47,476 bases of DNA from Deltaproteobacteria bacterium (lineage in GTDB: Bacteria; Desulfobacterota; Binatia; UTPRO1). The stretch lies in assembly GCA_029262315.1 (NCBI GenBank), contig JAJCZP010000198.1, positions 1-47,476 on the forward strand, written 5' to 3'. The notes under the pieces are model-generated. The model searched no databases and was not told the origin of the DNA. It saw only the letters and a list, made by a program, of their open reading frames with translations. Position numbers and translations under genes: made by a program. Shown here one piece after another: positions 8,947 through 17,272 of this stretch (position 1 is the stretch's first letter; each line of letters starts with the position of its first letter).

Positions 8947-9353
8947 CCGTCGAACCTGTCCAACTCGGCTTGCAGTCGGGCGCGTCGTTCCGCCGTCGGC
9001 ACGTCGTCCTCGACCGGCGGCGTCGCACTCGCCGGCACGGCGCGTGTCCGCCAACGGACCACGAACGCCACGACCGCTACGGTCGCCACGAACACCGCCA
9101 AGAAAGGCATTACCCACGCAACGACATTGAAGCCAGTCATCGTCGGCGCCGACAGAATCTTCTCGCCGTACGTCGAGGAGAACCCCGTTAGGATCTCCGC
9201 ACGGGTCTGACCCGCCGCAAGATGCTCGGCAATCTCCCCCTTGAGAGGAATGGCCGACGGGCATTGCAGATGGTTACAGCTGTGAACGGTCAGCCCGCAG
9301 CCACACTGGCAGGTGAGCGACTCCTCGATCTCGGTCTGGCTGGGACCCTTCAT
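8943..9353 (-). CDS. ccmH: CcmH/NrfF-type cytochrome c biogenesis protein
   Basis: 136 residues from the ATG at 9353 (ATGA overlap with ccmF). The N-terminal domain carries four close cysteines and two more (LTCQCGCGLTVHSCNHLQCP, residues 13-32). This is the CGC form of the LRCxxC thiol motif that reduces the apocytochrome CxxCH. One membrane helix lies at about 77-100, followed by RWRTR, so the positive-inside rule puts the Cys domain in the periplasm. No signal peptide precedes the domain, unlike E. coli CcmH; the longer upstream frame is arginine-rich and not a leader. It lies between ccmF and the short ccmI. No thioredoxin-like CcmG is present in the cluster. Confidence 0.88.
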   Translation of the reverse strand: MKGPSQTEIEESLTCQCGCGLTVHSCNHLQCPSAIPLKGEIAEHLAAGQTRAEILTGFSSTYGEKILSAPTMTGFNVVAWVMPFLAVFVATVAVVAFVVRWRTRAVPASATPPVEDDVPTAERRARLQAELDRFDG

Positions 9354-11359
9354 CGCACGACACGCGCTGCCCCCTCGAGACCACGCTCCTCCACAGCGAG
9401 CGCGGCCGCGAGCACGCGCTGCTCGGCGGCGGTCGGCGACATTACGATGACGGTCCCGAGCGCCATCACCAGCGCTCCGATCCACAACCACGCGACCAGC
9501 GGGCTCACGAAAACCAACAACGTGACCAACCCACTCTCGGCGTCGTAGTTGCCAAGCACGACGTAGAGATCGTCAAGGAGCGTGCTTCGAAGTGCGACTT
9601 CGGTCGTCGGCTGCTGTTGGCGTTTGTAGAAGCGTTTCTCCGGATAGAGCGTCGTCACGGGCCGACCGTTCCGGGTCACCTGGACCTCGGCGAGCATCGA
9701 CGCCACGTGCGGAGAGTCCGTATTTTTCAGGTCGGTGTACGTGAGCGTATAGGGGCCGGCTTCGAAGGACTGTCCGCGCTCGATCGTCTCCTGCACCTCG
9801 ACGCGAAATGCCGATGAGGCGGCCATGCCGACCGCGATCATGACGATGCCGATGTGGACGACGTAGCCGCCGTAGCGCCGCCTGTTCTTGCCCACGAGAT
9901 TGGCGAGCGCCATCGCCGGCGACTCGTGCATCAGCGATTGGCGCGCGCGGGTACCGCGATAGAACTCCATCGCGATCGTCGTGAGCACGAACGTCGCCAG
10001 CGAGAAACACACGACCGCGTAGTAGTGCCGATAGCCCAGCGCGAAGATCACCACTCCCGTTGCGAACCCCAAGGTCAGCGGCCACAGGAAACTGCGGCGG
10101 AGGTTCCGGGCGCTCGCACGCCGCCATGCAATGACCGGCCCGACGCCGGTCATGAACAGGAGTGCCAGCCCGAGGGGTGCATTCACCTTGTTGAAGAACG
10201 GCGGCCCGACGGTGATCTTGATGCCCCGGACGGCTTCCGAAAGCACCGGAAAGATCGTCCCCCAGAACGTCGCGAAGGCGAGTCCGACCAGCAGCAGATT
10301 GTTGAACAGGAAGGCCCCCTCGCGGGACAAGAACGAGTCGATATCGTTCTCGCTTCGCAAGAGAGGACGGCGCCACGCAATCAATGCGATGCACGTGACG
10401 ATCACCATCACCAGGAATCCGACGAAGAACGGCCCGAGCCCCGACTGCGTGAACGAGTGCACCGAGGATACGATGCCGCTGCGCGTCAGGAAGGTGCCAA
10501 AGATCGTCAGGGTGAACGTCAACAACACGAGCACCATGTTCCACATCTTCAGCATGTTCTTCTTCTCTTGAATCATGACTGAGTGCAGAAACGCGGTGCA
10601 CGTGAACCAGGGCATGATCGCGGCGTTCTCGACCGGATCCCAGGCCCAGTATCCACCCCAGCCGAGCTCCTCGTAGGCCCACCGCGCGCCGAGCACGTTG
10701 CCGACGGTCAGGAAGAACCAGGCGAACAACGTCCACCGCCGGGTCGTACGAATCCACACGTCGCTGAGTCGCCCCGAGGCCAGGGCCGCCATCGCGAAGG
10801 CGAACGGGATCGCACAGCCGACAAAGCCCAGGTAAAGCGACGGCGGGTGGATCATCATCCAATAGTTCTGCAAGAGCGGGTTGAGATCGGCGCCCTCGAT
10901 CGCGGGCACGGGCAAGCGCTCGAAGGGGTCCGTAATGAACACCAACAACGAGAGAAAGAACGCCGCGATAACGAGCAGCGTCGCGGTGACGTAGGGCATC
11001 AGCGCCGCGTTGCGCTCGCGATTCTGGAGATGAGCGATCGAACTCATCGTCATCAGGATCAGCACCCAGAAAAGCAGCGAGCCCGCCTGCCCACCCCAGA
11101 AGGCGGCAATCGTATAGGGAAGGGCCAACGTGCTCGACGCATACGAGGCGACGTACTCCAACGAGAAATCGTGCGTGAGCAGCGCACGCCAGAGAGCAAC
11201 CGCCGCCAGCACGACGAGCCCGTGCACCGCGTAGGCCGCATGCCGACCGGACCGCACCATCTCGCTGCGTTGGCGCGCGGCGCCCACGAGAACGACCACG
11301 ATGCCGTAGATGGCGGTGAGGAGCGCCAACTGGAGCGCGAGCGAGCCGAGTTCAATCAT
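9350..11359 (-). CDS. ccmF: Heme lyase subunit CcmF
   Basis: 669 residues with many membrane helices. The WWD heme-binding block lies at residues 234-248 (WGGYWAWDPVENAAIMPW). Conserved His residues include those in MMIHPPSLYLG and FLHSVMIQEKKN. The C-terminal periplasmic region (about 540-610) includes GPYTLTYTDLKNTDSPH. CcmF takes heme from holo-CcmE and, with CcmH/I, attaches it to apocytochrome c. It starts at the ATG at 11359, 15 bp after ccmE, and overlaps ccmH by 4 bases. Length and motifs are standard. Confidence 0.97.
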   Translation of the reverse strand: MIELGSLALQLALLTAIYGIVVVLVGAARQRSEMVRSGRHAAYAVHGLVVLAAVALWRALLTHDFSLEYVASYASSTLALPYTIAAFWGGQAGSLLFWVLILMTMSSIAHLQNRERNAALMPYVTATLLVIAAFFLSLLVFITDPFERLPVPAIEGADLNPLLQNYWMMIHPPSLYLGFVGCAIPFAFAMAALASGRLSDVWIRTTRRWTLFAWFFLTVGNVLGARWAYEELGWGGYWAWDPVENAAIMPWFTCTAFLHSVMIQEKKNMLKMWNMVLVLLTFTLTIFGTFLTRSGIVSSVHSFTQSGLGPFFVGFLVMVIVTCIALIAWRRPLLRSENDIDSFLSREGAFLFNNLLLVGLAFATFWGTIFPVLSEAVRGIKITVGPPFFNKVNAPLGLALLFMTGVGPVIAWRRASARNLRRSFLWPLTLGFATGVVIFALGYRHYYAVVCFSLATFVLTTIAMEFYRGTRARQSLMHESPAMALANLVGKNRRRYGGYVVHIGIVMIAVGMAASSAFRVEVQETIERGQSFEAGPYTLTYTDLKNTDSPHVASMLAEVQVTRNGRPVTTLYPEKRFYKRQQQPTTEVALRSTLLDDLYVVLGNYDAESGLVTLLVFVSPLVAWLWIGALVMALGTVIVMSPTAAEQRVLAAALAVEERGLEGAARVVR

Positions 11360-11374
11360 CGCGTGCTCCCGGGC

Positions 11375-11812
11375 TCAGCTTTCGGGGATCTCGGCTTCGT
11401 ACTTCGACGGACAGCTGGTGAGCAGGGTGTGCGCTTCGAGCGTGCCGCCCGTGAAGCTCCCCTCCACGATCACGTCCCGCCCCTCGGCGAACATGTCCGG
11501 GAGAATGCCGTTGTACGCGACGGGCACACTCTCGGCGCCGTCGAACTCCGCAAGCTCGAAGTGCAAATCGAGGGTACGGGAGTCCCAGTCGACGCTATCC
11601 GCACCGACGCGCCCCGCCACGCGCACCTCTTCTTCCACCATGGACGCGCGCTCGGCCAGAAACTCGTCGATGGTGAAGTAGTAGACTGAAGTCTCACGTA
11701 TTCCCGTGTACACGAGATACGCGACGGCGACGATGATGATGCTCGCGCCAATGACGAAACGCCGGTTGCGGTCCACCGAGCGAATGTACCCGGCAATCCG
11801 GAGGGTCCGCAA
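11375..11812 (-). CDS. ccmE: Heme chaperone CcmE, Cys-type (CxxxY) variant
   Basis: 145 residues. An N-terminal basic stretch and a membrane anchor (about 18-36) precede an OB-fold. The usual heme-binding HxxxY is replaced by Cys134-x3-Tyr138 in LLTSCPSKYEAE. Such a CxxxY form of CcmE is known from Desulfovibrio and archaea (System I*), where Cys binds the heme. The listed start is a TTG at 11812, 6 bp after the lpxA stop, with only a weak ribosome-binding site. A GTG at 11776 is an alternative. It is the first gene of the ccm block proper. Confidence 0.9.
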   Translation of the reverse strand: MRTLRIAGYIRSVDRNRRFVIGASIIIVAVAYLVYTGIRETSVYYFTIDEFLAERASMVEEEVRVAGRVGADSVDWDSRTLDLHFELAEFDGAESVPVAYNGILPDMFAEGRDVIVEGSFTGGTLEAHTLLTSCPSKYEAEIPES

Positions 11813-11818
11813 GCAGGG

Positions 11819-12625
11819 TCAGTCCTCACGGGCAGATGCGTCCGCCTGACGGTGTCGCCGTGGCGCCACGCATACCCCGCGCTCCGAGGCGCGCACGAAC
11901 GCCAGGAGGTCTCGCACATCGTCGGTGAGCGGCCCCCCCTCGAGCTCTACAAGCGCGCGCCCTAGATGGGTGGGCCGCCCGAAGAGACGCGTCACCGCGC
12001 GGCGCACGGCCGTAATTCGCTCGGCGTCGAAGCCGGCCCGGCGTAGACCGACGACATTCACGGCCCGCACGGTGTGTGTACCGTCGACGATGCAGAAGGG
12101 CGGGACATCGCGACTGGTCCGCGCAAGACCACGCATCATCGCAAGCGTCCCGATCCGCACATGCTGATGCACGACGCAGTTCCCCGACACGAAGGCCCGA
12201 TCCGCGACGGCGACGTGTCCCGCGAGGAGAGCGCCCCCCGCGATGATCGTCTCGTTGCCGATGACGCAGTTGTGCGCGACGTGGGCGTTCTGCATGAAGT
12301 AATTGTCGTTGCCGATGAGCGTCACACTGCCCGCGGTCGTACCCCGATGCACCGTGACGTGCTCCCGAAAGACATTGTCGTCGCCAACACGGAGGAAGGT
12401 CTCAGCACCGTCGAACGCGAGATCCTGAGGCTCGCCCCCAAGAACCACGCCGGGATGCAGCACATTGCGCGCGCCGATCTCGGTCGCGCCGCGCAGCACC
12501 GCGTGCGCGAGGACCCGGGTCTCCGCACCGATACGCACCGGGCCTTCGATGACCACGTAGGGCCCGATCGTCGCTGACGGATCAACCGTCGCGTCGTCGC
12601 TGACGACCGCCGTCGAGTGGATCAT
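11819..12625 (-). CDS. lpxA: Acyl-ACP--UDP-N-acetylglucosamine O-acyltransferase LpxA
   Basis: 268 residues. The first about 190 form hexapeptide repeats of a left-handed beta-helix. Family hallmarks are GGEPQDLAFDGAETFLRVGD, FREHVTVHRGT and NAHVAHNCVIGN, with His118 matching the catalytic base (His125 in E. coli). The C-terminal about 70 residues are the helical domain. It catalyses the first step of lipid A synthesis, which marks a Gram-negative envelope. Usually lpxA sits with lpxD and fabZ; here it lies alone between yacG and ccmE, overlapping yacG by 4 bases (ATGA). The C-terminal tail after residue 245 is basic and not conserved. Confidence 0.95.
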   Translation of the reverse strand: MIHSTAVVSDDATVDPSATIGPYVVIEGPVRIGAETRVLAHAVLRGATEIGARNVLHPGVVLGGEPQDLAFDGAETFLRVGDDNVFREHVTVHRGTTAGSVTLIGNDNYFMQNAHVAHNCVIGNETIIAGGALLAGHVAVADRAFVSGNCVVHQHVRIGTLAMMRGLARTSRDVPPFCIVDGTHTVRAVNVVGLRRAGFDAERITAVRRAVTRLFGRPTHLGRALVELEGGPLTDDVRDLLAFVRASERGVCVAPRRHRQADASARED

Positions 12626-12795
12626 CCGTCATCGTCCGCGTCGGGATCGACGGCCTCACCAGGAACCTGGTACCCCTCCGTCATCCAGACCCCGAGGTCG
12701 ACCATCCGACAGCGCTCGGAGCAGAACGGCCGATGCGGGTTCCCCTCCCAAACGACTGCCTGGCGACAGATAGGGCACCGGGGCTCGAAGGACAT
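12622..12795 (-). CDS. yacG: DNA gyrase inhibitor / zinc-binding protein YacG
   Basis: 57 residues from the ATG at 12795. It contains the YacG zinc site: CPICRQAVVWEGN, then RPFCSERCRMVDLGVW, with cysteines at positions 7, 10, 26 and 30. An acidic tail (VDPDADDDG) follows, as in the family. YacG from E. coli binds the GyrB C-terminal region and inhibits gyrase; elsewhere its role is less certain. It begins 3 bp after the rng stop and overlaps lpxA by 4 bases, so it is translated with both. Confidence 0.92.
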   Translation of the reverse strand: MSFEPRCPICRQAVVWEGNPHRPFCSERCRMVDLGVWMTEGYQVPGEAVDPDADDDG

Positions 12796-12798
12796 GGA

Positions 12799-15153
12799 TC
12801 AGGAATCGACGGGTGGCTCGAAAGAACTGGCCACCGCCTGCTCCGGAACCGCCGCCGCTTCGGGGGCGGCCTCCGTTGCGACCGCGGAATCGCTGCCGGT
12901 CTCGGCAGCCACCGATGGACGTCGCCGACGACCGGTGCCGCCGCGGCGTCGCCGCCGTGGGGCCGGCGTCGCCGCGCTGGGCGCGTCTCCCTCGGGAGTA
13001 GGCGCCGCATCATCCGACGCCACAGCCTCGGACGCCTCGCCCACAGCCGCCGCAGGACTGTCGCGCTTCCGGCCGCGCGTGGTCCGTCGCCCACCGCGCC
13101 GCCGTCTTCGTCGCGTACCGGCATCGGTGCCGTTGTCCGTCACGGTGGCCATCGGATCGCCGGCAAGCATGCTCTGGCCACTCGGAACATCGCTCAAGAG
13201 ATAGAGCGCCAACCGCGGATCAGCGTCTTCAGGTACCGTGGCCGCGGCATCGCTGGGGGCCGCCACCGCAGGGGCCGCCTCATCGACCGCCGTGGGCGTA
13301 ACCGTTTCCGTGACCACCGTGGGCGTAACCGTTTCCGTCGCCGGCGCGTCCTCAGCCGGCGTCGCGGCCGCCGCCGTGCCGTTCACTGCCCCACTCGCAG
13401 ATTCCGTCGTCTCGTCGACCGCATCCGCCTTCCGACGACCGCGCCCACCGCGTCTCCCGCGCCGACGCTTCTCGCCATCCTCGGCGGTCTCTTCCGTCGT
13501 TTCGGCAGCTGCTGCCGTCGCGGTACGTCTGGTCCGCGTCGTCGGGGTGCGCGTCGTCGCCGTGCGCCGCGAGGAGGATGCGCGTCGCGCGCGCGGCGTG
13601 GGTGGCGCCTGTGCGGCCTCGGCACTCACGACCTCACCAGGACGCACCACGGGCAACGGCGCCATGACGTCGCGCGTCCGCACTTCGATCTCGGACTGAT
13701 GGGCCATCAGCGTCGGGCTCGACACGACCTCGATCCGCGTCGCAAACCGCGCCTCGAGCTGTGCGAGCGCATCGCGCTTGCGGTTCACCAGGTACATTGC
13801 GACTTCGTGCGGGACGCTCACCTTCATGAGGGCGACGTCGGCCTGCGCGATGCGTTGCTGAATCTGTCGGAGCGCCACGAGCGCCGCCGACTCCGTAGTA
13901 CGGACCGTGCCGTTGCCTTCGCACGTGGGACAGGTGGCGTAGGCGCTCGCCGCGGCCGCTGGACGCAACCGCTGGCGCGAAATCTCGATCAGCCCGAGTC
14001 GCGAGACCCGTCCGATGTCGTGGCGGGCTTTGTCCGGGTGCATGCAGTCCCGGACGGTCCGCTCCACATCGTTGTTGTGACTCTGGACCCGCATGTCGAT
14101 GAAATCGCACACGATGATGCCACCAAGGTCGCGCAGACGAAGCTGGCGAGTGATCTCCCGGGCGGCCTCCATGTTGGTTCGATAGGCCGTATCTTCCTGG
14201 CTGGCGCCACGCATCGACCCGCCCGAGTTGACGTCGATCGACGTGAGGGCCTCGGTTGCCTCGATCACGATGGAGCCGCCAGACTTCAGAGGAACCTGCC
14301 GCTTGTAGATCGACTCGATCTGATCCTCGAGACCGAAATGCGAGAATATCGGCGCCTCCTCGGTGTAGAGGTGCAGCAGATCCTCTTTGCCGGGCGCGAC
14401 GTTGGTCAGGAAATCGCGGGCACGCTCGTAGACGTCGGGATCGTCGACATAAATCGCACTCACGTCGGGCGTGAAGTAGTCACGGATGTTGCGCAGCACG
14501 ACGTCGTGCTCGCGATAGATCAGCTCGGGCGCGCGCTTCGACTCGGCGTTCTTCTTGATGCTGTCCCACAAGCGGCGCAGATACTCGAGGTCACGCGCCA
14601 GCTCCGCACTTTGGTCGTCATCGAACCCGGCGGCCGTGCGCACGATGATGCCGCACCCGGGAGGGGCTTTGAGACCGCCCAACAGCTCTCGGACACGCGT
14701 GCGCTCCTCGCCCTCGATCTTGCGTGAGATGCCGGTGTCTTCCGAGCCGGGGAGGAGCACGAGATACCGACCTGGCAACGAGTAGAAACTCGACACGGTC
14801 GGCGGCTTGTTGGTGAACTGCTCTTTGGTGATCTGGACCAGGACTTCGTCGCCGGACTTGATGACGTCCTTGATACGGCGCCGACCCCGCTCTCCCACGG
14901 GCGCCTTGCTGGCCCCGGGGTGGTTCTTGAAGCAAATCTCGTCGAGGGGCAGGAAAGCATCCCGCCCGGACCCGATATCGACAAAGGCGGCCTCGATAGC
15001 CGGATGGATCCGGCGAACGATGGCCTTGTAGATATTGCCTTTGACGTACTCGCGGCTGAGCGACTCGATCTCAAAAGATGCGAGCTGCCCGTCTTCAACG
15101 ATCGCCACACGGCTCTCCTCCGCGTGGGTCACGTTGATAAGCATTGTTTTCAT
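12799..15153 (-). CDS. rng: Ribonuclease E/G family protein
   Basis: 784 residues, starting at MKTMLINVTHAEESRVA (ATG at 15153), with a GGAGGGGG about 12-19 bases upstream. The catalytic half covers residues 1-500: an S1 domain (about 35-120), a DNase I-like domain with metal-binding Asp307 (TSIDVNSGG) and Asp350/353 (CDFIDMR), and the zinc link CPTC (408-411). The rest (about 505-784) is a disordered Ala/Thr/Pro region with Arg-rich blocks, as in RNase E scaffold or RNA-binding tails. In length it resembles RNase E more than the about 490-residue RNase G. It processes rRNA and degrades mRNA. It heads the run of eleven minus-strand genes that includes ccm. The ribosome-binding site is weak, so the ATG at 15144 is also possible. 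Confidence 0.93.
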   Translation of the reverse strand: MKTMLINVTHAEESRVAIVEDGQLASFEIESLSREYVKGNIYKAIVRRIHPAIEAAFVDIGSGRDAFLPLDEICFKNHPGASKAPVGERGRRRIKDVIKSGDEVLVQITKEQFTNKPPTVSSFYSLPGRYLVLLPGSEDTGISRKIEGEERTRVRELLGGLKAPPGCGIIVRTAAGFDDDQSAELARDLEYLRRLWDSIKKNAESKRAPELIYREHDVVLRNIRDYFTPDVSAIYVDDPDVYERARDFLTNVAPGKEDLLHLYTEEAPIFSHFGLEDQIESIYKRQVPLKSGGSIVIEATEALTSIDVNSGGSMRGASQEDTAYRTNMEAAREITRQLRLRDLGGIIVCDFIDMRVQSHNNDVERTVRDCMHPDKARHDIGRVSRLGLIEISRQRLRPAAAASAYATCPTCEGNGTVRTTESAALVALRQIQQRIAQADVALMKVSVPHEVAMYLVNRKRDALAQLEARFATRIEVVSSPTLMAHQSEIEVRTRDVMAPLPVVRPGEVVSAEAAQAPPTPRARRASSSRRTATTRTPTTRTRRTATAAAAETTEETAEDGEKRRRGRRGGRGRRKADAVDETTESASGAVNGTAAAATPAEDAPATETVTPTVVTETVTPTAVDEAAPAVAAPSDAAATVPEDADPRLALYLLSDVPSGQSMLAGDPMATVTDNGTDAGTRRRRRRGGRRTTRGRKRDSPAAAVGEASEAVASDDAAPTPEGDAPSAATPAPRRRRRGGTGRRRRPSVAAETGSDSAVATEAAPEAAAVPEQAVASSFEPPVDS
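13290..13338. repeat. Two 22-bp direct repeats inside the rng tail
   Basis: A 22-base unit (CCGTGGGCGTAACC followed by GTTTCCGT) occurs at 13290-13311 and again at 13317-13338, a 27-bp period. It encodes the repeated ETVTPT segment of the disordered C-terminal tail. This is a recent in-frame micro-duplication that keeps the reading frame. Confidence 0.75.
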
Positions 15154-15671
15154 AAGAGGTTTCTGCCCCCTCCCCAGCCCCAGTTCATCCAGAGGTTTTG
15201 TAGCATGGGGATGCGCTCCGGAGCTAGGACGAGCCAAAATGGGGACCCATGGGGCCTCGGGTGCCGCCCAAACAGCACCCCGGGGCATGTCGGCCAGTCG
15301 ACCGCCGCTGATGCGACGGCGTGGCTCCTGCTCTCAAATTGACAGGTTGAGGATCTACGTCAACCCAAAGGGCCCGGTGACGGCGACCCTCAGGCGGCGA
15401 GCAATCCACTGTCGCGGAGGGCATCTGCCACGAACGTCAGCACGTCGCGCCCATGGTCAGGATGCGGTCCCGCGGAAATCCCAATCGCTCGGTCAGCTGC
15501 ACGAGAACACTGGCCGTAGAGGAGGCATGGCAACGCCGCACCCCGCACAGCGACCTCCGCAGAATCCCTCATCCAGCTGGGCATGCGAGCACGCTGGCAG
15601 CGCCATCGTGCGAGGCACAATCCGCCCAGGATCACCTTGACATTGCGCCCCGGCCCGGCTCTGGTGCCTGC
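15154..15671. other. 518-bp divergent intergenic region (rng / WS-DGAT)
   Basis: No convincing gene, tRNA or riboswitch was found. The region must hold the promoters of both divergent genes. A TTGAC/GTCAA pair around 15340-15362 is the only dyad noted. A minus-strand frame ending near 15390 with FVADALRDSGLLAA looks protein-like at its tail, but it has no recognisable domain and its longer forms run into the WS/DGAT gene. Confidence 0.4.
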
Positions 15672-17210
15672 GTGGCACAGTACACTTACGAGCGCCTGAG
15701 CGCCCAGGACGCCTCTTTTCTCGTCGCCGAGCGGCCCACCGTCCCGATGCACGTCGCCGGCACGCAGATTTTCGAAGCCGGCCCACTAGCCAAACCAGAC
15801 GGTGGCATCGACATCATGGCGTTCAAGCGTGCCACGGAAGCGGTCCTGCACCTGATCCCGCGCTATCGCCAGCGTCTCAAATGGATTCCGCTCGAGAATC
15901 ATCCAGTGTGGATCGACGACCGGCAGTTCAACCTCGACTACCATATCCGGCATACAGCACTGCCCCGACCCGGCGGCGACGAGCAGTTGAAGCACCTCTC
16001 CGCGCGCATCATGGCGCAGCAGCTCGATCGCGCGCGGCCGCTCTGGGAAACATGGGTCGTCGAGGGCCTGGAGAACAATCGCTTCGCCGTCATCAGCAAG
16101 ATCCACCACTGCATGATGGACGGTGCCGCGGGTGTCGACCTGGCACAGATTCTCATGTCCGCGACGCCGGAACACGAGATCGCGGAGCGCATGCCGTACA
16201 TCCCGCGACCGTCACCGTCCGGATGGGAGCTTCTTCGCGATTCGCTGGGGCGCCGACTGACCCTTCCGGTCGAGCTCCTTCGTGGCATCGAGCGCTTCGC
16301 CGAGCAGAGCAACCCGCGACAAGAGGTCATGACGCGGCTAAACGCCGTCCGCGAGCTGCTCTCGTGGGCGATCCGTCCCGCCTCCGAGACACCAATGAAC
16401 GGGCGGCTCGGCCCGCATCGCCGGTTCGATTGGCTCACGATGCCGCTCGCCGACGTGAAGGCCGTGCGGAAGGCGTATGGCTGCTCACTGAACGACGTCG
16501 TGTTGACCATCGTCGCTGGCGCCGTGCGCGAGTTCCTGATGCAGCGCCGCGTTCACCCCGAGCTTATCGATTTCCGCGTCTCGGCACCCGTCAGCATGCG
16601 CCGGGGCGACGAGCAGGACACCATGGGCAATCGCGTATCGTCGTGGATCCTCCGGCTACCCGTCGGGGAGAAGGATCCGAAGAAACGCCTCGAGCAGATT
16701 CATCGGGTCACGCAGGAGCTCAAGGAATCACGCCAAGCGCTCGGCGTCGAAACGATGATGGCCATGGCCGAATGGACGCCGACGATGCTGCTCTCGCTGG
16801 GCGCCCAGGCGGCTTCTGGTCCGATCAACATGATCGTCACCAATGTGCCCGGCCCACAGATTCCTCTCTACATGCTGGGCGCAAAGCTCGTGGAAGCGTT
16901 CCCGCTGGTACCACTGCTCGCCAACACCGGGTGCGGCGTCGCGCTCTTCAGCTACGACGGCAAGTTGTGCTGGGGCTTCAACGCCGACTACGAATTGATA
17001 CCGGACCTCCGGACGTTCGTCCGAGCGGTCGAATCGTCGTTCAAAGAGCTCGCGGCCGCCGCCGATGTCTCGACGGACGTCCGACGCACCCTGCAAAGCG
17101 ACCTCGACACGTCGTCGCAACCTGCGGGGGGTTCCGCGGGCGACTCCACGACAGCACCCATCGCCATCACACCTCCCGCTGGCAGACCAGACTCCGGCCT
17201 AGGTCACTAA
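15672..17210 (+). CDS. WS/DGAT wax ester synthase/diacylglycerol acyltransferase
   Basis: 512 residues from a GTG at 15672. That start is chosen because the family begins with a (R/P)LS..D..FL..E...MH.G block, seen here as YERLSAQDASFLVAE...PMHVAG. The active-site HHxxxDG is at 145-151 (HHCMMDG). The C-terminal PLY.LGA region and NVPGPQIPLYMLGAK also match. The enzyme esterifies acyl-CoA with alcohols or diacylglycerol to make storage wax or triacylglycerol. The next gene downstream is an esterase on the opposite strand. The ribosome-binding site is weak. Substrate preference cannot be told. Confidence 0.93.
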   Translation: MAQYTYERLSAQDASFLVAERPTVPMHVAGTQIFEAGPLAKPDGGIDIMAFKRATEAVLHLIPRYRQRLKWIPLENHPVWIDDRQFNLDYHIRHTALPRPGGDEQLKHLSARIMAQQLDRARPLWETWVVEGLENNRFAVISKIHHCMMDGAAGVDLAQILMSATPEHEIAERMPYIPRPSPSGWELLRDSLGRRLTLPVELLRGIERFAEQSNPRQEVMTRLNAVRELLSWAIRPASETPMNGRLGPHRRFDWLTMPLADVKAVRKAYGCSLNDVVLTIVAGAVREFLMQRRVHPELIDFRVSAPVSMRRGDEQDTMGNRVSSWILRLPVGEKDPKKRLEQIHRVTQELKESRQALGVETMMAMAEWTPTMLLSLGAQAASGPINMIVTNVPGPQIPLYMLGAKLVEAFPLVPLLANTGCGVALFSYDGKLCWGFNADYELIPDLRTFVRAVESSFKELAAAADVSTDVRRTLQSDLDTSSQPAGGSAGDSTTAPIAITPPAGRPDSGLGH

Positions 17211-17215
17211 CGGAC

Positions 17216-17233
17216 GGGGGCACTCCCGCCCCC
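17216..17233. terminator. Possible terminator hairpin between convergent genes
   Basis: GGGGGC (17216-17221) and GCCCCC (17228-17233) pair perfectly around ACTCCC, 5 bp after the WS/DGAT stop. The plus strand continues with AAATA and lacks a T-run. The minus strand enters the hairpin through TATTT. It probably ends the WS/DGAT transcript or helps separate convergent transcription. Confidence 0.4.
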
Positions 17234-17272
17234 AAATACCAACGCGGGGGCCACCCGCACGGCCGCGACGGG

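Noticed and set aside
15390-15752. Minus-strand 120-codon frame in the rng/WS-DGAT gap ending FVADALRDSGLLAA.
   Set aside because: The first part runs into the WS/DGAT coding region, no domain is recognisable, and no ribosome-binding site is seen; it may be a fragment of a decayed gene but evidence is too weak.
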